From the NCBI RefSeq assembly GCF_047496725.1, contig NC_132984.1, forward strand, positions 4,847,001 to 4,911,000: 64,000 nt of DNA, in the 5' to 3' direction. Source of the DNA: Anoplolepis gracilipes (Eukaryota; Arthropoda; Insecta; Hymenoptera; Formicidae). The stretch's first letter is position 1, and each line of letters opens with the position of its first letter. The translations under genes were made by a program, and so were the position numbers. This document shows, piece after piece, positions 13,101-25,947 of the stretch. The notes beneath the pieces are model-generated. The model was not told the DNA's origin. It saw only the letters and a list, made by a program, of their open reading frames with translations, and searched no databases.

Positions 13101-14458
13101 CTCGAAACACGGTGGGAATCGAATTACAACGCGGACAATAATCGCTTCTGTCGCTTCAATCGCGAAAGCCAAGAAGCAAGGATTCTACTCCGCCCTCTTT
13201 TTTCGGAAGAAAAGCGATCCTGGTATTGCGATACCTGCATCTTTAGATAACTCGAACAATCCTTCTAATGCTTTCTTTCTATACCTTCTACCCCATTTAC
13301 TTTATTTGTCGAACGTATTACGAATTAATTTCGCCAGTTCAGCTTTTTCTTTGAAATTATCCAAAAGTTTAATTAATAATAAAGAAATAAATAAAATTTG
13401 ACGTATAATTCTATATAAAGTCTAATTAATAATTATATAAAATCATGTAATAAAATTATATAGCAAATGTTATAAAATCCGAATAATAAAATTAAGTAAT
13501 TAATAAATAAAATGTAATTGATAATTTTAGAAATTGCTATATTGAGAGGAAAAATTTGCTTTCCCAACAACTCCAGGATTCCGGGAGTCGAAAAAATTCA
13601 GATTGAAAAGTGTCGCAACGATACCGGGCAGATAATGAGGGCCAGGGGACAGGGGGCGGGGGGAGGGTGGGGGGGGTGAAAGGGGGCGAGTCTATCTCTT
13701 CGTGGATAGTTTCTGAAATATGTGGGGGCGCGGGTATCGAAATAAAATGCCGCCGTAACGGATTATCGATCCGTCCCTACCCGAAACTCGACTCGCCCGA
13801 GCCGGGGCGGGCAAAGTTTCCGCGATATGTTACTTAAATGGCGATACTGAAACTACGGTGTAAAGTGAGACATTTTTCACCACCACCACCCCCCCCCCTC
13901 CCTCCCCTCCGCCCCCCGCCCCTCCGTGAGTTTTCGCTCCCGCGCGAGATACCACCCTGGGCGCGTCATAGCGTGCACATTACATTTGGCCGGGTTCCAC
14001 TGGCGCGTCCGCTCGCAATTTTCACTGGCATCCCCTCGATCCACGCGAAACACGCGGACGGTAATCAACCTCTCCGTCGTCCAATTAATAGATCGGGACT
14101 AAAGCCGCGTTAATAAACGCCTCGCTCGTTACCGTGCAGGGTTATGGCGCAGTTATTCGCAGATCGATCAGCGGAAGATTATATCTTATTTGTGCGTGTG
14201 TGAAATAATCCCCGAAAGCTTCACTTGACGTTCCTTTATAAATGTCATTGAGAATTATGTATTAAGCTTCGAGATTATTACGTGATAAATTACAGATAAA
14301 AGCAAGTGCAAGAAGATTGTAATAGATGATAAAACAAAGAGTTACTAAAGAAATTTTAGAATTTAATAATTAAAAGATTATTAAAGGCAAGAATGCAAGA
14401 ATTAAAATTGATAGAGAAATATTAGAATATAAAAATTTTAGAGAAAAGGCTATAGCAG
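7150..14458. other. No recognised gene: intergenic
   Basis: GC-rich stretches at 7230-8250, 8600-8960, 10300-12330 and 12930-14200 carry open frames up to about 100 codons that show no domain or convincing splice sites. A palindrome TTGTTTCGAA-A-TTCGAAACAA is at about 12369-12389. G- and C-runs occur at 13645-13690 and 13878-13920. The remainder is AT-rich. Confidence 0.6.
8996..10075. repeat. Pair of dispersed ~110-bp repeats
   Basis: GATGCAAGTTTAAGAAATTT with GTGTCTCTTTAGTTTCAGAT at about 9043 matches GATGCAAGTTTGAGAAATTT with GCGTCTCTCGTTTCAGACAC near 10002; both end in AGAGTATAAAATT. A second related pair, CAATCCGACGCCCG near 8919 and CGATCCAACGTCCGCG near 9124, is nearby. The intervening DNA is AT-rich with no gene. 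Confidence 0.55.
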
Positions 14459-15576
14459 GATAAGCGTACAAAAAGTGCCCCCGATGTGTTTTTAAATAAT
14501 ACTTGGCCTGTCATTTTCTCATTGTAAAAGAAAATTTTCCTCGAAATTTCAGCTCCTTAACTTTATTATTTCCAGAGTTATCGAGAAAAACCTTATTTTA
14601 TTTTTTTTTCTGTAAATATTCGAGATGATCGCATATCGATTTTTTTCCGAATACTTATCAACGAAAGACACAAAAAAATATTCTTTCATTAATCTCGAAT
14701 AAAAACTCGACTTTTAAAAAAAGAATGAAATTAAGAAATGACTTTCTTAACATGTTTCTTTCGAGGTTCAATCATCACACTTTTATAAAATACTCTTTTT
14801 ATAGGTCTCAATACTCTCCAATTTTTTCAAATTTTTCGAGTTGATACAACGTGGTGAAAAAAAAATAAAAATCTTTTCTTTATTATTATTTTTTGATAAT
14901 AGGATGGAAAATTATTTACTTTTCTTGTGATCTTTTCTCTATAATTATAATAGTAATGATAAGAGTAATAATGATAATTGTAACAGTTATAATTACACTA
15001 CAAAATAGAAATATTTTTTATGCAAAAACAATTCTCAAAAATTACAACTTTTAGGTAAACTTTTAATTTTTTTTGCATAAAAAATATTTCTATCCTGCAG
15101 TATAATTATAACTGTTACAATTATTATAATTACTACTATAATTATTACAAGAAAATAAATAATTTTACGTCTTATTACTAAAAAATAATAAAAAAAAAAG
15201 ATTTTTCACTTTTCTCATCATGTTGCACCAACTCGAAAAAATTGAAAAAATTTGAGAGTATTGAGACATATAAATAGAGTATTCTATGAACCTCGAAAGG
15301 AACATGTTAAAAATGCCAGCTTTTATTCGAGATTAATAAAAAAATATATTTTTTGTGTCTTTCGTTGATAAGTATTCAGAAAAAAATCGCTATAGAATCA
15401 TCTCAAATATTTACAGAAAAGAAAAATAAAAACTAAAAATGATGTTTTTCTCGATAACTCAGAAAATAATAGAGTTAGGGGGCTGAAATTTTGAGGAAAA
15501 TTTTTTTTTACAGTGAGGACATGACAGGCCAAATGTTATTTCGAAACTCGTCGGAGGGACTTTTAGTATGCTTATT
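14459..15576. mobile_element. 1.1-kb foldback element with ~0.5-kb inverted arms
   Basis: Left arm about 14459-15028 and right arm about 15066-15576 are inverted copies: GATAAGCGTAC / GTATGCTTATTC at the outer ends, TTGGCCTGTCAT at 14503 mirrored by ATGACAGGCCAA at 15521, and AGAAATATTTTTTATGCAAA near the centre mirrored by TTTGCATAAAAAATATTTCT. The arms differ by scattered substitutions and indels, so the element is old. There is no coding capacity. A TA lies near each outer end, compatible with but not proof of a Tc1/mariner relation. Confidence 0.8.
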
Positions 15577-16253
15577 CGTAAAGATTTTAGAATCTAAAAA
15601 TGAGTTTTATCTTTACTTGAGGAGGAAATGTATAACTTGGAAGGCTTAAGGTCGAAAAGATTCTATATACTTAAGATCTAATAATGTCTGGAGGATCTAA
15701 AATCTAAAAAGCTAAATTACGTTGAATTTAAAAGACTTAAAATCCAACGTCAGAAATGAAGGGAAAAAAGTAAGTACGTGAAGCTTTAAAAATATAAACT
15801 TTCTATAAAGAATCTTTCACTGTTCAAGTTCAGTTTTACAAATCATTATTTGGAATCGGAAATTAAAAAATTCATAAAAAAATTTACGATTTAATTTTTA
15901 GGAATACAGTGTAACGTTAAATAATTTAAATACACGCCCTTTTTATCCGGAGGAATTTAGATTACGACAATAGCTCGAGTCCTTTATCGAATCGTCGCAA
16001 ACTCTCAAGTGCTCCTACGATCCTTACATTCCCAACAAAAAGCCCTTATATTTCAATTTTAGGATCTCGAACCTTTGATTTTTGAGCCGGCAGGATTCTA
16101 TTCACGCCGGAAAGAAACTTCAGCCAAAGTGAGGGAGAGAAAGAGTAATACGTCTAGTTTTGGACCGCGGTAGAAGCGAAGAAAGAGCAAAGTTGGCTGA
16201 ACTCTGATTATAACGCGAAACGGGGACAACTCTCGAGATGAAGTGGAAGTAGA

Positions 16254-16254
<1 letters not shown>

Positions 16255-16289
<35 letters not shown>
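16255..16289. repeat. (GA)n microsatellite
   Basis: About 15 AG units in a GC-richer stretch (16080-16620) with no recognised coding content. Confidence 0.9.
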
Positions 16290-16291
<2 letters not shown>

Positions 16292-16699
16292 GACAGGAAG
16301 AAGAATTCGAAGGGATGTGCGAGGGAATCCTCCCCTGTCTTACGATCCTTCTCGCTTCTTCGTGCACATCTCAACCAGCACACACGTTATACTAGCACCT
16401 ACTTACGCACGCGAGACTTCTTACGTAGTCACTGCAGCATGAACAGAATGCATTTCATCAAAACTTGCGGCTTTCATCTCGTCAGCTTTCGTCTCGAGCG
16501 AACGCTATTCACTAACCGTCGTGTGAATCAGCTTCTCAATTTCGAATATCGCATAGCCCGAAACTTATTACACGACTTATTACCCTCGTGCGCGCGAATG
16601 AGACTATTTTGTAACGCGAAATAAGCTTCCAAGCATCCTCGACAACAATTAATTTATGCATGTGAAAAAATTAAAGTACACAATTCTGACAGCGTACGT

Positions 16700-17150
16700 G
16701 GTGTTTGCGAATCTATCGGCTTGTGATATACTGACAAATATTTTTTTAATCTGACCTTAATTCATTTAACGGAATAATTATAGTAAGAGTATTATAACGG
16801 AATTATAAAAATTTCATTTTTATTGGCTTGTAATAATGATAAATACTTTTTTAATCTGAGCTAATCCTTTCTCAACGATTATTATAATTCATATCTGAGA
16901 TTATAAATAAGTGTAAAAAGAGATTTATTTATAAACAGCTAAATTATAAAAATTTAAATTGTAGATAAACCGAAAGCAATACTGACACTTTAGCGATTAA
17001 TTGCAAATTAATCTGTACGTAAGAAGAAAATTAAAATATAAAATTTTAATAGCATATGTAATATGTATTCCCGAATATCCATCGGTTTGTATACTGATGA
17101 TAAATATTTTTTTGATCTGAGCTTAATCCATTTATCGATTAAAATTCATG
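16700..17150. repeat. Degenerate repeat of a ~60-bp unit
   Basis: A unit containing ATCGGCTTGTGATATACTGA...TTTTTTAATCTGA-CTTAAT-CATTTA recurs at about 16717, 16822 and 17082 with substitutions. AT-rich intergenic sequence, no ORF of note. Confidence 0.5.
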
Positions 17151-18807
17151 TTCAGTAAAAGTGCACATATGCAAAAAATATAGCCAAATTATAAAAACAT
17201 AAAATATAGAAAGATATCGATAAAATAATTCCAAGAATAAGATTTACAATTTGATAAATTTTTCTCACTTGCACATTTGTACCCTTCAATACGTTACATT
17301 TATTCTGCCCTTTAAATATCTTATATCTATATATGTATATCTCCATTGGTGTGTTAATAAACGACTTTGAATTGCAGGTGTTGCCTCTCACGGCGATTAA
17401 TTCTAAAGAACTAAAGCGGCCCCCGTCGAATCTCGCCGCATATTTCTCGAAGAGGGCCGCGGCAGGAGCGAGGGGGAGAAATGTACACACATGCGAGGCA
17501 CGTAATCCGCGTTTCGCCGTTGCGTCGGGTAAGATAAATCAGACGTCTTATGTACGTAAGCAGAACAAATTTCATTCAATCGGAATCGCGTGAGCGTATG
17601 TTGTGCGTGTGTAGATACATACGTGTGTTTGTTAGCCGCCTGCATTTATCAATAGAATGCATTTGCATTCTTTCGACTCTTCGCGCCGAGGTCGGGATTA
17701 TTTTTCCAATACGTTACAAACATGCGGGGGTGGGTATTTTCGAAGGAAATATACGGGAAATACAAGTGATTGGACGCGCGTCCTCTTTCGAGACATACAT
17801 TCGCTGAGAAAAGCTGAGAAAAAGAGGTCTTCTTTTTTTTCTTTCCCTTTGTTGAGAGAGATTGAGGTATATCTTATGTTAAAAGTAAAAATAAAATAAA
17901 AATTCCTAAACATTAAGATTTTCTGTAATAAGAAAAACTAAGTATCTCATATATTAAAAGTAAAAAAATAAAATCTCATATTAAAAATAAGGAAAAAAAT
18001 AAATAAAAATTATTAAACATTATTAAGATTAAATATTAAGATTTTCCTTCTTTTTAGTCGAGAAAAAAAGCTAAAGTATCCCATATTGAAAATAACAAAA
18101 TAAAATGTCACATTAAAAAAACATTAAGAAAATCTTATATTAAAAATGTAAAAATATTAAAAATTACTAAAATTTTCTTTTCTTCTTTACTGATAAAAGA
18201 TTAAAAAAATATCTCATATATTATAAAAATAATAAAATCAAACTGATGTTAGGAATTCAAAAGAAATCTGATACTAAATGTATAAGAAAAATAAAATTTC
18301 ATATTAAAATTACTAAAGTATCTAATTGTATTGTCTCGCGTTTAACGTTTAAATTAACCCCAACAACTCGGGGAGGGTGTCCAAACACATAATTATGTTT
18401 GGATGCACGAAAGATTGTATATATGCTAAGCCGCACGCGCTTAAGGGGTGCAACAACGTTACGTGCCTCGTGCAACCGCCGAAGCCGAGGATATATCGTG
18501 TCTCGGAGTTTATTCCAGAAGTGTGTCTGAAACTTCCCCTCGTCCTGTGTACTTCGTCGACGGTAACCGCGAGAGCTCGCGAAGGCATAATGAGCGCGTA
18601 AATCGTCGGTAACTTGTAATCCGCTTTGAAGTAGACGCGCGCGCGCGCGCGCGCGCGAGATCGCGACATGGCGGTCGCGCAAATTCCGTCGGCCATTTAT
18701 GCAAATTATCGGCGGGCCACGGGGTTAATACATTTTCGCGTGTAACGTTTCGCGATCTGCGTATAACGAGTCGATAGTCCCGGATACATATGTATAAATA
18801 TATATAC

Positions 18808-18810
<3 letters not shown>

Positions 18811-18861
<51 letters not shown>
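18811..18861. repeat. (TA)n microsatellite
   Basis: About 25 TA units, preceded by imperfect TATA/TACGTG sequence and followed by GTACGCGTACG. Just upstream, 18639-18657 is a (GC)n run inside a GC-rich island. Confidence 0.95.
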
Positions 18862-18865
<4 letters not shown>

Positions 18866-19696
18866 GCGTACGTTTGGGCGTACACCGGGTATATTTTCCA
18901 GCGAATTTACAGCATTTGCATACTTTGGGAATATTTAAACGCGGAAACCCCCGCGGCGGGTTACCGTTGGAAAAACAGGAATTTCACTGTTGAGCGAAAA
19001 CGTCCGCCATGTTTCCGCGCGATGTGGAAGATCGGAACGATGAGGTTCCGTTTAACACCCCTTCCACTTCCCTCGAATTCGATATGGGAACGTCGAAATC
19101 TTCCCTCGTTAATTTGAATTCAGTAAAGATGCCCAGTGTTTTCGATCGCTTCAATTGAACTTGGATTCAAAAAGATTATAAGAGATTGTTATCTGCCAGT
19201 TATTATAATTTTAATATTTCCTATGACGTAAATTATTTTCTTTCAATTATAAACTGTTCACATGCGTACATTCGTGTTTCATTTATAATGTGATCTGTTA
19301 TCCTTATGTAAAATTATATAGATATAATATTTCTAAAATAAATATTTTTATATTATTAATTGCTATCATCTCTTTTAAGTTGAATAAATATTTACTTGTA
19401 ATTAGTTCTCTTTAATAGATGTTAGCCAGAAATTTTAGTTTTCTTCAATGTTGAGAACCATTTAACTACGTAAAGCGCTTCTCTCATAATATTACGCTAA
19501 ATTATTTTAATAAACTTCAAGTATAAAGTTTAATAAAAAAGTAAATAAATTTATAAATCTTAAAGTTGTATTATCTGTCATTTCATGTACGTGTGCCTAA
19601 CAAATAATTTTCTAATTATATAGGAAAAGTGTAGCTGTGAAAAGTAACAGCAATATACAAACGAGAAAGATCCTGTAACGATAGACTTAATATAAG

Positions 19697-19726
19697 GATT
19701 ATTATTATTATTATTATTATTATTAA
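19697..19726. repeat. (ATT)n microsatellite
   Basis: About ten ATT units immediately downstream (minus strand) of the possible splice donor at 19732. Confidence 0.9.
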
Positions 19727-19732
19727 ACTCAC

Positions 19733-20240
19733 CGTTTTCAAGAACAAGGACTCCACTCGATGAAATTAAACAAGAGACTTTACGCACTAAAAACTCGGCA
19801 CATTTTTTTTTTCCCAATAATCACTAAACGCACACACAAATGCAATTTCACTCTGTTCCAATGATTGAGACGATAGTAGCCGAAAGTTGAGTTAAATTAA
19901 CACACAAACTTTTTTGATTAATTTTCAAACTACACACTGCACAAATTTACGACGCGATGAATCTTCTTTATCCTAACACATTTTACCTTGCTCACGATTT
20001 AATTTATTCCTCATTCACGGTTGAATTTCAGAACGATTCGACATCACCGATACGTGAATTTAATTGGGTTTTGTTAATCGCAACAACAGGTCTTTGCCGG
20101 TAGAAACACACCCTCTGATTATATATTTAAATTTTCGTTGCTATTGTTTACCTTTTTCTCGATCAGTTTCGGTTTTTTTAAGCAATTAAAACTCTAATCG
20201 TTATGTGTCTCGGTGCACAACTTTTTGATATTTCAAGACT
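19733..20240 (-). other. Possible 5' exon with strong splice donor
   Basis: On the minus strand TTGAAAACG is followed by GTGAGT at 19732, a consensus donor, and the preceding sequence is of intermediate GC content. A frame reading KCAEFLVRKVSCLISSSGVL then VLEN ends at the donor, but it begins in a poly-A stretch with no convincing ATG context. With the GC-rich island just upstream (20250-20930) this would fit a first, mostly untranslated exon of a minus-strand gene reaching leftwards. Speculative. Confidence 0.15.
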
Positions 20241-20249
20241 TTCTCGAAT

Positions 20250-20930
20250 AGGCTTCCTGCCTTGCCTCGTCGACGTCTCCTTCAACAACACCGTATTACA
20301 TCTCGACAAACGTCAACGCCAGACATTCGAATAGCGCGATCTACGTGTTCCGGTCCGCGTTCGCCGGAAGTGAGTCCGTGGGGACGTTCCAACCCTCGCG
20401 GAACTGCTGGCGGTGGCGACGACACGTCCGCGCGCATCTCGCTGATCGCATGACAGGAACGGCGGCGTCGACGGCGCGACGCCCGGACGATCGTAACTAC
20501 GTAGACCGGGCCAGGAGTGGAGGACGCTGTCACCACCACCACCCTCGGGGGTGAACGACGATGGGCGGCACTTGCGGATGTTGAACCGGCACTATGCGCG
20601 ACGTGTACGTAACGTCGCCGCGAGGCTCGCGAGACGGACTACGGTACCGGAATGGAAAGCTCCGCAAGCTCTCGCGCAACGCGACGCCAGAGCCTCCATT
20701 CTCATCTGCCGAGCGCGCCACGGTCGATGCCGCGGATTACACTTCCGGGCTGCTCCGGATGCTGCGAAAGCACGAGCCAGCCAGTCAGAGTTGAACTCGA
20801 GCAAGTATAAGTTTCCTTACATTTGCCTTTGCTTTCTGCGAATAATACATCTTCTTTCGAAAGCTCCTGTTGAAGAATTTTCCTTCTAAGTTTGGGGAAA
20901 TCTTGATTTGCATCGATAGTTGTCATCTGA
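20250..20930. other. CpG-rich island with several open frames
   Basis: About 700 bp of high GC content with very frequent CG dinucleotides. Open frames exist on both strands: plus 20594-20794 (RDVYVTSPRGSRDGLRYRNG, then SGLLRMLRKHEPASQS), plus about 20250-20554, minus 20282-20542 and minus 20702-20926 (MTTIDANQDFPKLRRKILQQ). Overlapping open frames are expected from GC richness alone. None matches a family I know. It may be a promoter, an exon, or both. Confidence 0.35.
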
Positions 20931-20989
20931 TGACGTTGGGATTTTTATTATTGATAATTGGGACAGTTATAGTCACTGATGAGATAGTT

Positions 20990-21075
20990 AGGGCTTGTGG
21001 TCACACGCGTTGTAGCCATTGATAGTTAGGATAGTTAAAATAGTTAGGATAGTTTGAATAGTTTGGATAGTTAGG
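20990..21075. repeat. ~10-bp minisatellite
   Basis: GATAGTTAGG / GATAGTTAAAATAGTTAG / GATAGTTTGAATAGTTTG units of about 9-10 bp repeated from about 20982 to 21076. No function evident. Confidence 0.7.
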
Positions 21076-24000
21076 GGTCTAGTCACACGTTACTGATATA
21101 ATGTAATCAATCGTCTAAAATTTCGTGAAAAATGCTTGAGAAAGAAATTCAACCGACGATATGAAGAAATTGTTTGTTTTGAACCAAGTGCTACTTATAA
21201 CGCATAAGCATAATAGGGGTAACGTTTCAACCTTGCAAAGTCGGAGCGAGTCATCAAGTGTAACCCGGCCTCGCAAGCTGGAATGTCTGGAAAGCTCGAA
21301 CATCGTCGAAACGCGCCGCGCAGACTCGTGGGGACGCGGGAAGAAAGGGACAGCCGGCTATCGATTCAGTTTTACCAACAGATGGACCCTTTTGCTGGTG
21401 ACTTCAGGATCGTCTAGGGACTTGTCGAGGAATACATAGTTCGTATCGCTGCTTACACGCGAGGCGGGAACCTTTGTAGATCGATGTCCTCTCAAAGGAC
21501 GCGCGAGCCCAAACGTGCCGAATAAACTCGGGTGGCTTGATGCGAGAGGGCTTCGAGAGCTTTCGAGCTATGCGCCTTGAGGACTGCTAATTGAGTTGCT
21601 CGATTGCGCTGTCGGATATTCCACAGTCTTCCTCGGGTCTTCCGGCCAAGATCCTAAGACTAATTAATCTCACGCGTGAATGGCGAGCCGGCTTCCTCGA
21701 GCGGAAAGGCATTATTTTAGATCGCAACCTTTGCAAAGTTTTCTATTGTAAATAAAAGTGTGCTATGCTTTAATTTGTTACACTAATTATAATTAATAAA
21801 AATTGTAATATCTTGTTAAATACAAATTCTGATTTTATGCATATATTAATTAAACCTCTGTTTCATTTTAATTTGAAACGCAGGACGAGACTTTTATCCT
21901 TAAGCATTATGATAAATATTATGATAAATATTTATAATTTTTAATCTAATCATTCTGTGAGTACTTTTTCTTAGTTTCTAGAAAGTCAAGTTTGGAAAAA
22001 AAAATTTATTTTCTAGAAAAAAAAACTCTGAAATTTACGTTAAATAAATTTTTCAGTCTAAGCTTTATCTTGGAAATATATTTTTTTGACTCAAAGCTTT
22101 TGAAATTCCAAGAGACACATAATATTTTTGTTGCATTAAATTAAACGAGAATCGAGCGAACGCTCAGTGGTAAAAATTTTTTTTGACACATGGAGGTTCA
22201 GTTGCACCTGCAGCGGACAATGTTGTTCACGACCATTGACACTGTAATTTGGGACGTCTGCAATGTTGTGGTTGATGCGTTGTTGCGCTGTGCACGACTC
22301 GATATTCGTTACTTGACACTTTGGTGAGTGTGAAACTTCAACAATGTCGTCAAAATAACGTGAGCATGCGAAGGATCGAAATAATAAAGTGTTAGGGAAT
22401 TTAAAATTTCAGATGATGGAATTTATTTTATTAATTGTGAGAAATGTTTAATGAATTCAAACATAAGGCAACAATATATCGATTTTAAAGAATGCAAGAT
22501 TTTCGCGATTCATAAAAATGTTAAAATCTAACAATCACTTGCCTGTTGAGCTTAGCCTGTTTCGATGTTTTTTAAAGCTGTAAATATTTGAAAATGTTTT
22601 GATTTTAGGGAGAGATAAATCGGCAATGAAACCTTTAGTGATGCAAAATTATTTATATAGAATTTATTTAAAAAAAAAATAAATTTATATTAAAGTTCTC
22701 TCACAGCGCAAGTTTAGTGGATGTATATTTATTCGATTTTTGAATACTTTTTTTTTAAATATTTGATACAAAAAATCATAATACATAGCGCGTAAACTTG
22801 TTCAATAATCTCATTCAATATAATGTTTAATAATTGAATAGCCTAGTAAAAATATAAAATCCATCGCTTTTTTAACTCTCTCATGAAATTATATTAATTT
22901 TGATACAGGAGCTTTTCAGAACATTTTTTTTTTTTTTTTTTTTTTCTTTCAAACTTAAACTCGAATTTTGTAGTGTAAAATAATGAGGAGGCAATGAAAT
23001 TTGCGAGATGTAATTATTCTGAAGAGCTGAAAATTTTAACAATACCGAAATTGTAAATTTTATTCCGGGGCAGAAATTTTTTTTCGAGATTAAGATCGTT
23101 TTCGCGTTACTGTCAACGTCGAACTTTCGCACGCGAAATTATCTGACTTTCACGGCTATGCGGGATAGTTCTCTCCTTACTGGATTTAACACATGTATTA
23201 ATCATTCTCAAAGTGCTACACGTTCAGCGTAATTCAACGGACCGAAACGGAGTAAACGGAGCAAGCTGAGAATGATATACTCCTGCTCCGCTGGTCCTTT
23301 TTCAGGCCTCTATTGTGATCCCGCGCGTAGCCGAAATTCGGCGAGATATATCAGAGAATTCCGTCCTGCTCCGACAGTATGCGGGAGAGATGTTCGCAAC
23401 TTTTTCAACGTACGTGTAGGACTCAGTGAAAAAGTTTCCCGGCGAGACTACTAATTTCGTTAACGGCCTCAAGGCCCTCGAGTTCTCCCTTCGCGCGTGA
23501 ATGAAATTTATTCCACGATAAGACACGCAAAAGGCGATGAGGACTTTTAGATATCACGTCTCGCTGAAAGCATCCCCGCGATTTCAGATTCATTTGCAAC
23601 GAATTAATTACTTTTCCGATCCGATTTTTCCAAGAAAAACAAGTAAATGTCGATCGCCGAGTGATTTGTAAATCATTCGATTGAAGGAAGAGTAACAAGT
23701 TTTGAGAGAGAAATTAAAGAATCTATTCCAAGGAAATTATTCCGCGCGTTCCGACCCAAAAATTCGATTATCGCCAAACCGAGAGGCTGCCCCAAAAATA
23801 GTCCAAGGGGATTTCGAAGGGATCAAGGATCTAAGAGAAAAAAAAAATGTCCTCCAGCTCTGAGGACCAAATCCATTTCAGACGCATTCAACCCGCTCTA
23901 ATCCCCCGGAAGATGAATCGTCCTGTTGGCCATTCTGGAGACAGGGTGCAGACGTCGCTGATGTCTAAGTGCATGAAAGAAAAACGTCTCGCGTGTCTCT

Positions 24001-24409
24001 TGCTTCCCTGGACCAGGCCGTGCTCTTTGTCAAGCAGAAGGGGTGACAGCTTCTCTCACCCAACACGGTCGGTTTCAGCCGCGGAAATGACCGAGGATGA
24101 AATTCAATTCGCTCGAGGCGGCTCCAGACGTGAAGTGCCTGAAGAGGGCGGTTAACCGGAAACCGTAGCTCGGTTGATGTTCTTAATAAGAACATTCAGG
24201 AAGTGCCGCGGAGAAACTCTAAAGCCCGCGTAATCGGATCGCAGTGAATAATGGGCGCCTGCGAAGCCTACTGTAAGCGATTCCTCAATAGTGTAAAACG
24301 AGATCGGTGTTCTTAGTTAGAAAGGATACGGCATAAGTAAATTTCAAAGATGTTCCGATACAAGATTCTTTAAGGAGTCTTCAAAGATCGCAATCCTATT
24401 AATAGCGAC

Positions 24410-25790
24410 TAAATTTGTGACTTTAAAATTTAACACCCTTTCATTCTACAAAGCCTATCATAATTAATTAATTTTAGAGGGAGCATTTTTTTATACACTC
24501 TTCTCTCTCAATCTTTAATATATAATATAATTATATATATATATTATTCATATTTATATTTAATATAATTATCATATATATTTAATTATACGTATAATTA
24601 TATAATAGATTTAATAATAGATTATATAAAAGATTTAATTGATATCAATGTAGAAAACAGATATTAACAGCAATAGATATTATAATAGATATTTATAAAT
24701 ATATTATATTTAATATATAGTTAATTAAATAATTAAAGAAATTTAATTTAATAATTTGTTTAAAAATTTAATAATTAATATTAAATATATATCTACATTT
24801 TCATTATTATACTGATTATAATGATATTGATTGCGCATGCGTATCTAGACAATCTCTCTCTTTTGAGGAATTAGAGAATAATATATATATGTATATATGC
24901 AAGTGAAAATGGAGAATGCTAATGTACAATTTACACGTTGAGTAGTCGAGCAATCAACTTTATCGTCACACGTCGCCGTCAAGCTATAAAGGGTCGCCAG
25001 GTAATTCGCAGCGACCGATGTCGAAAGATTTTCGCTCTAACGAGCCGCGAACGTAGCGAAGGCAAAATCGCATTCGTGTCTCGCAACCGGCAGCAACGCC
25101 GAATTGCACTCTTCTCGCGCTGCCTTTCCCGCTTCCGTCAAAGTGAAAATCGAGTGAAAAGAAGCGCAGACGAGGAGATTCGATTTACCTCACAGATGGA
25201 AATGAAGATCCACAAAGACTGGCCGATGCGAATCAGCGGGCGTTCAAAGAAAAGCTCGGCCTGGGCTGAGTTTATTTCAGCTCGCTTTCTATAACATGTA
25301 AATATTATTTTACCATATAAATATTGCTGGATAATTACATTGGCTGGTGAAATTAAAAGATTCAACTCAGACAATATACGATATTTATGATAAATGTTTT
25401 TATCGTGTTTATTTTGAAGTATTTAATTTTATACATACTTTTTATATACATTAAGAGAACAAAATTATAAAAATTTTATTCGATATATTACAATATAGAT
25501 TAAATATTTTATATGTATAATATTTATAGTAAAAAAAAATTAATGTTTGTAGTATTTTGTAAATATGTCAAAATATATTTAAAAATTTGTGACTTAAGAA
25601 TTTAACACACTTTTATTCTATCAAGTCTAATATAATTAATTAATAATCAAATATTCTTAAAAAATTATTGCATTTTGCAAATATGTCAAATATATTTAAA
25701 AATTTGTGACTTAAGAATTTAACACACTTTTATTCTACCAAGCCTATTATAATTAATTAATAATCAAATATATTTAAAAATATGTTGACA
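24410..25790. repeat. Three copies of an ~80-bp AT-rich unit
   Basis: TTTGTGACTTAAGAATTTAA followed by CACACTTTTATTCTA-CAAG and AATTAATTAATAATCAAATA occurs at about 25588 and 25703 inside a miniature element, and a diverged third copy (TTTGTGACTTTAAAATTTAA) is at about 24413, outside it. The sequence between (24520-24820) is simple TA-rich DNA. Confidence 0.6.
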
Positions 25791-25947
25791 GATATTTATG
25801 ATAAATCTTTTTAATAAACATCTGTTCAGATCTAAGGGTATACAAATATTTATGAAATATTTCGATAAACAGCTTTAAAATTGAATAATTATTATAAATA
25901 TTTTATATATATATATGTTACAATATGTAATATTGTGTGCTGTCTGG
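25367..25947. mobile_element. AGACAGC-family miniature element, long copy
   Basis: Left end CAGACAATATACGATATTTA, right end TTGTGTGCTGTCTGG. About 580 bp, longer than other copies because an ~80-bp internal unit is duplicated (see the repeat at 24410-25790). AT-rich, no ORF. Confidence 0.65.

Larger units (their letters stand above)
15577..19732. other. No recognised gene: intergenic
   Basis: AT-rich DNA with islands at 15950-16620, 17380-17800 and 18340-19120. Frames in the islands have no family signature. The stretch 17880-18330 is a low-complexity series of ATTAAAAAT-like words. Confidence 0.6.

Noticed and set aside
18299..18704. Arg/Ala-rich frames of up to 127 codons
   Set aside because: They run through a (GC)n repeat, which by itself generates alternating Arg-Ala codons on both strands.
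19578..19817. Frame with a poly-Asn stretch resembling a Dictyostelium or Plasmodium protein
   Set aside because: The Asn run is the (ATT)n microsatellite read on the minus strand and lies beyond a consensus splice donor.
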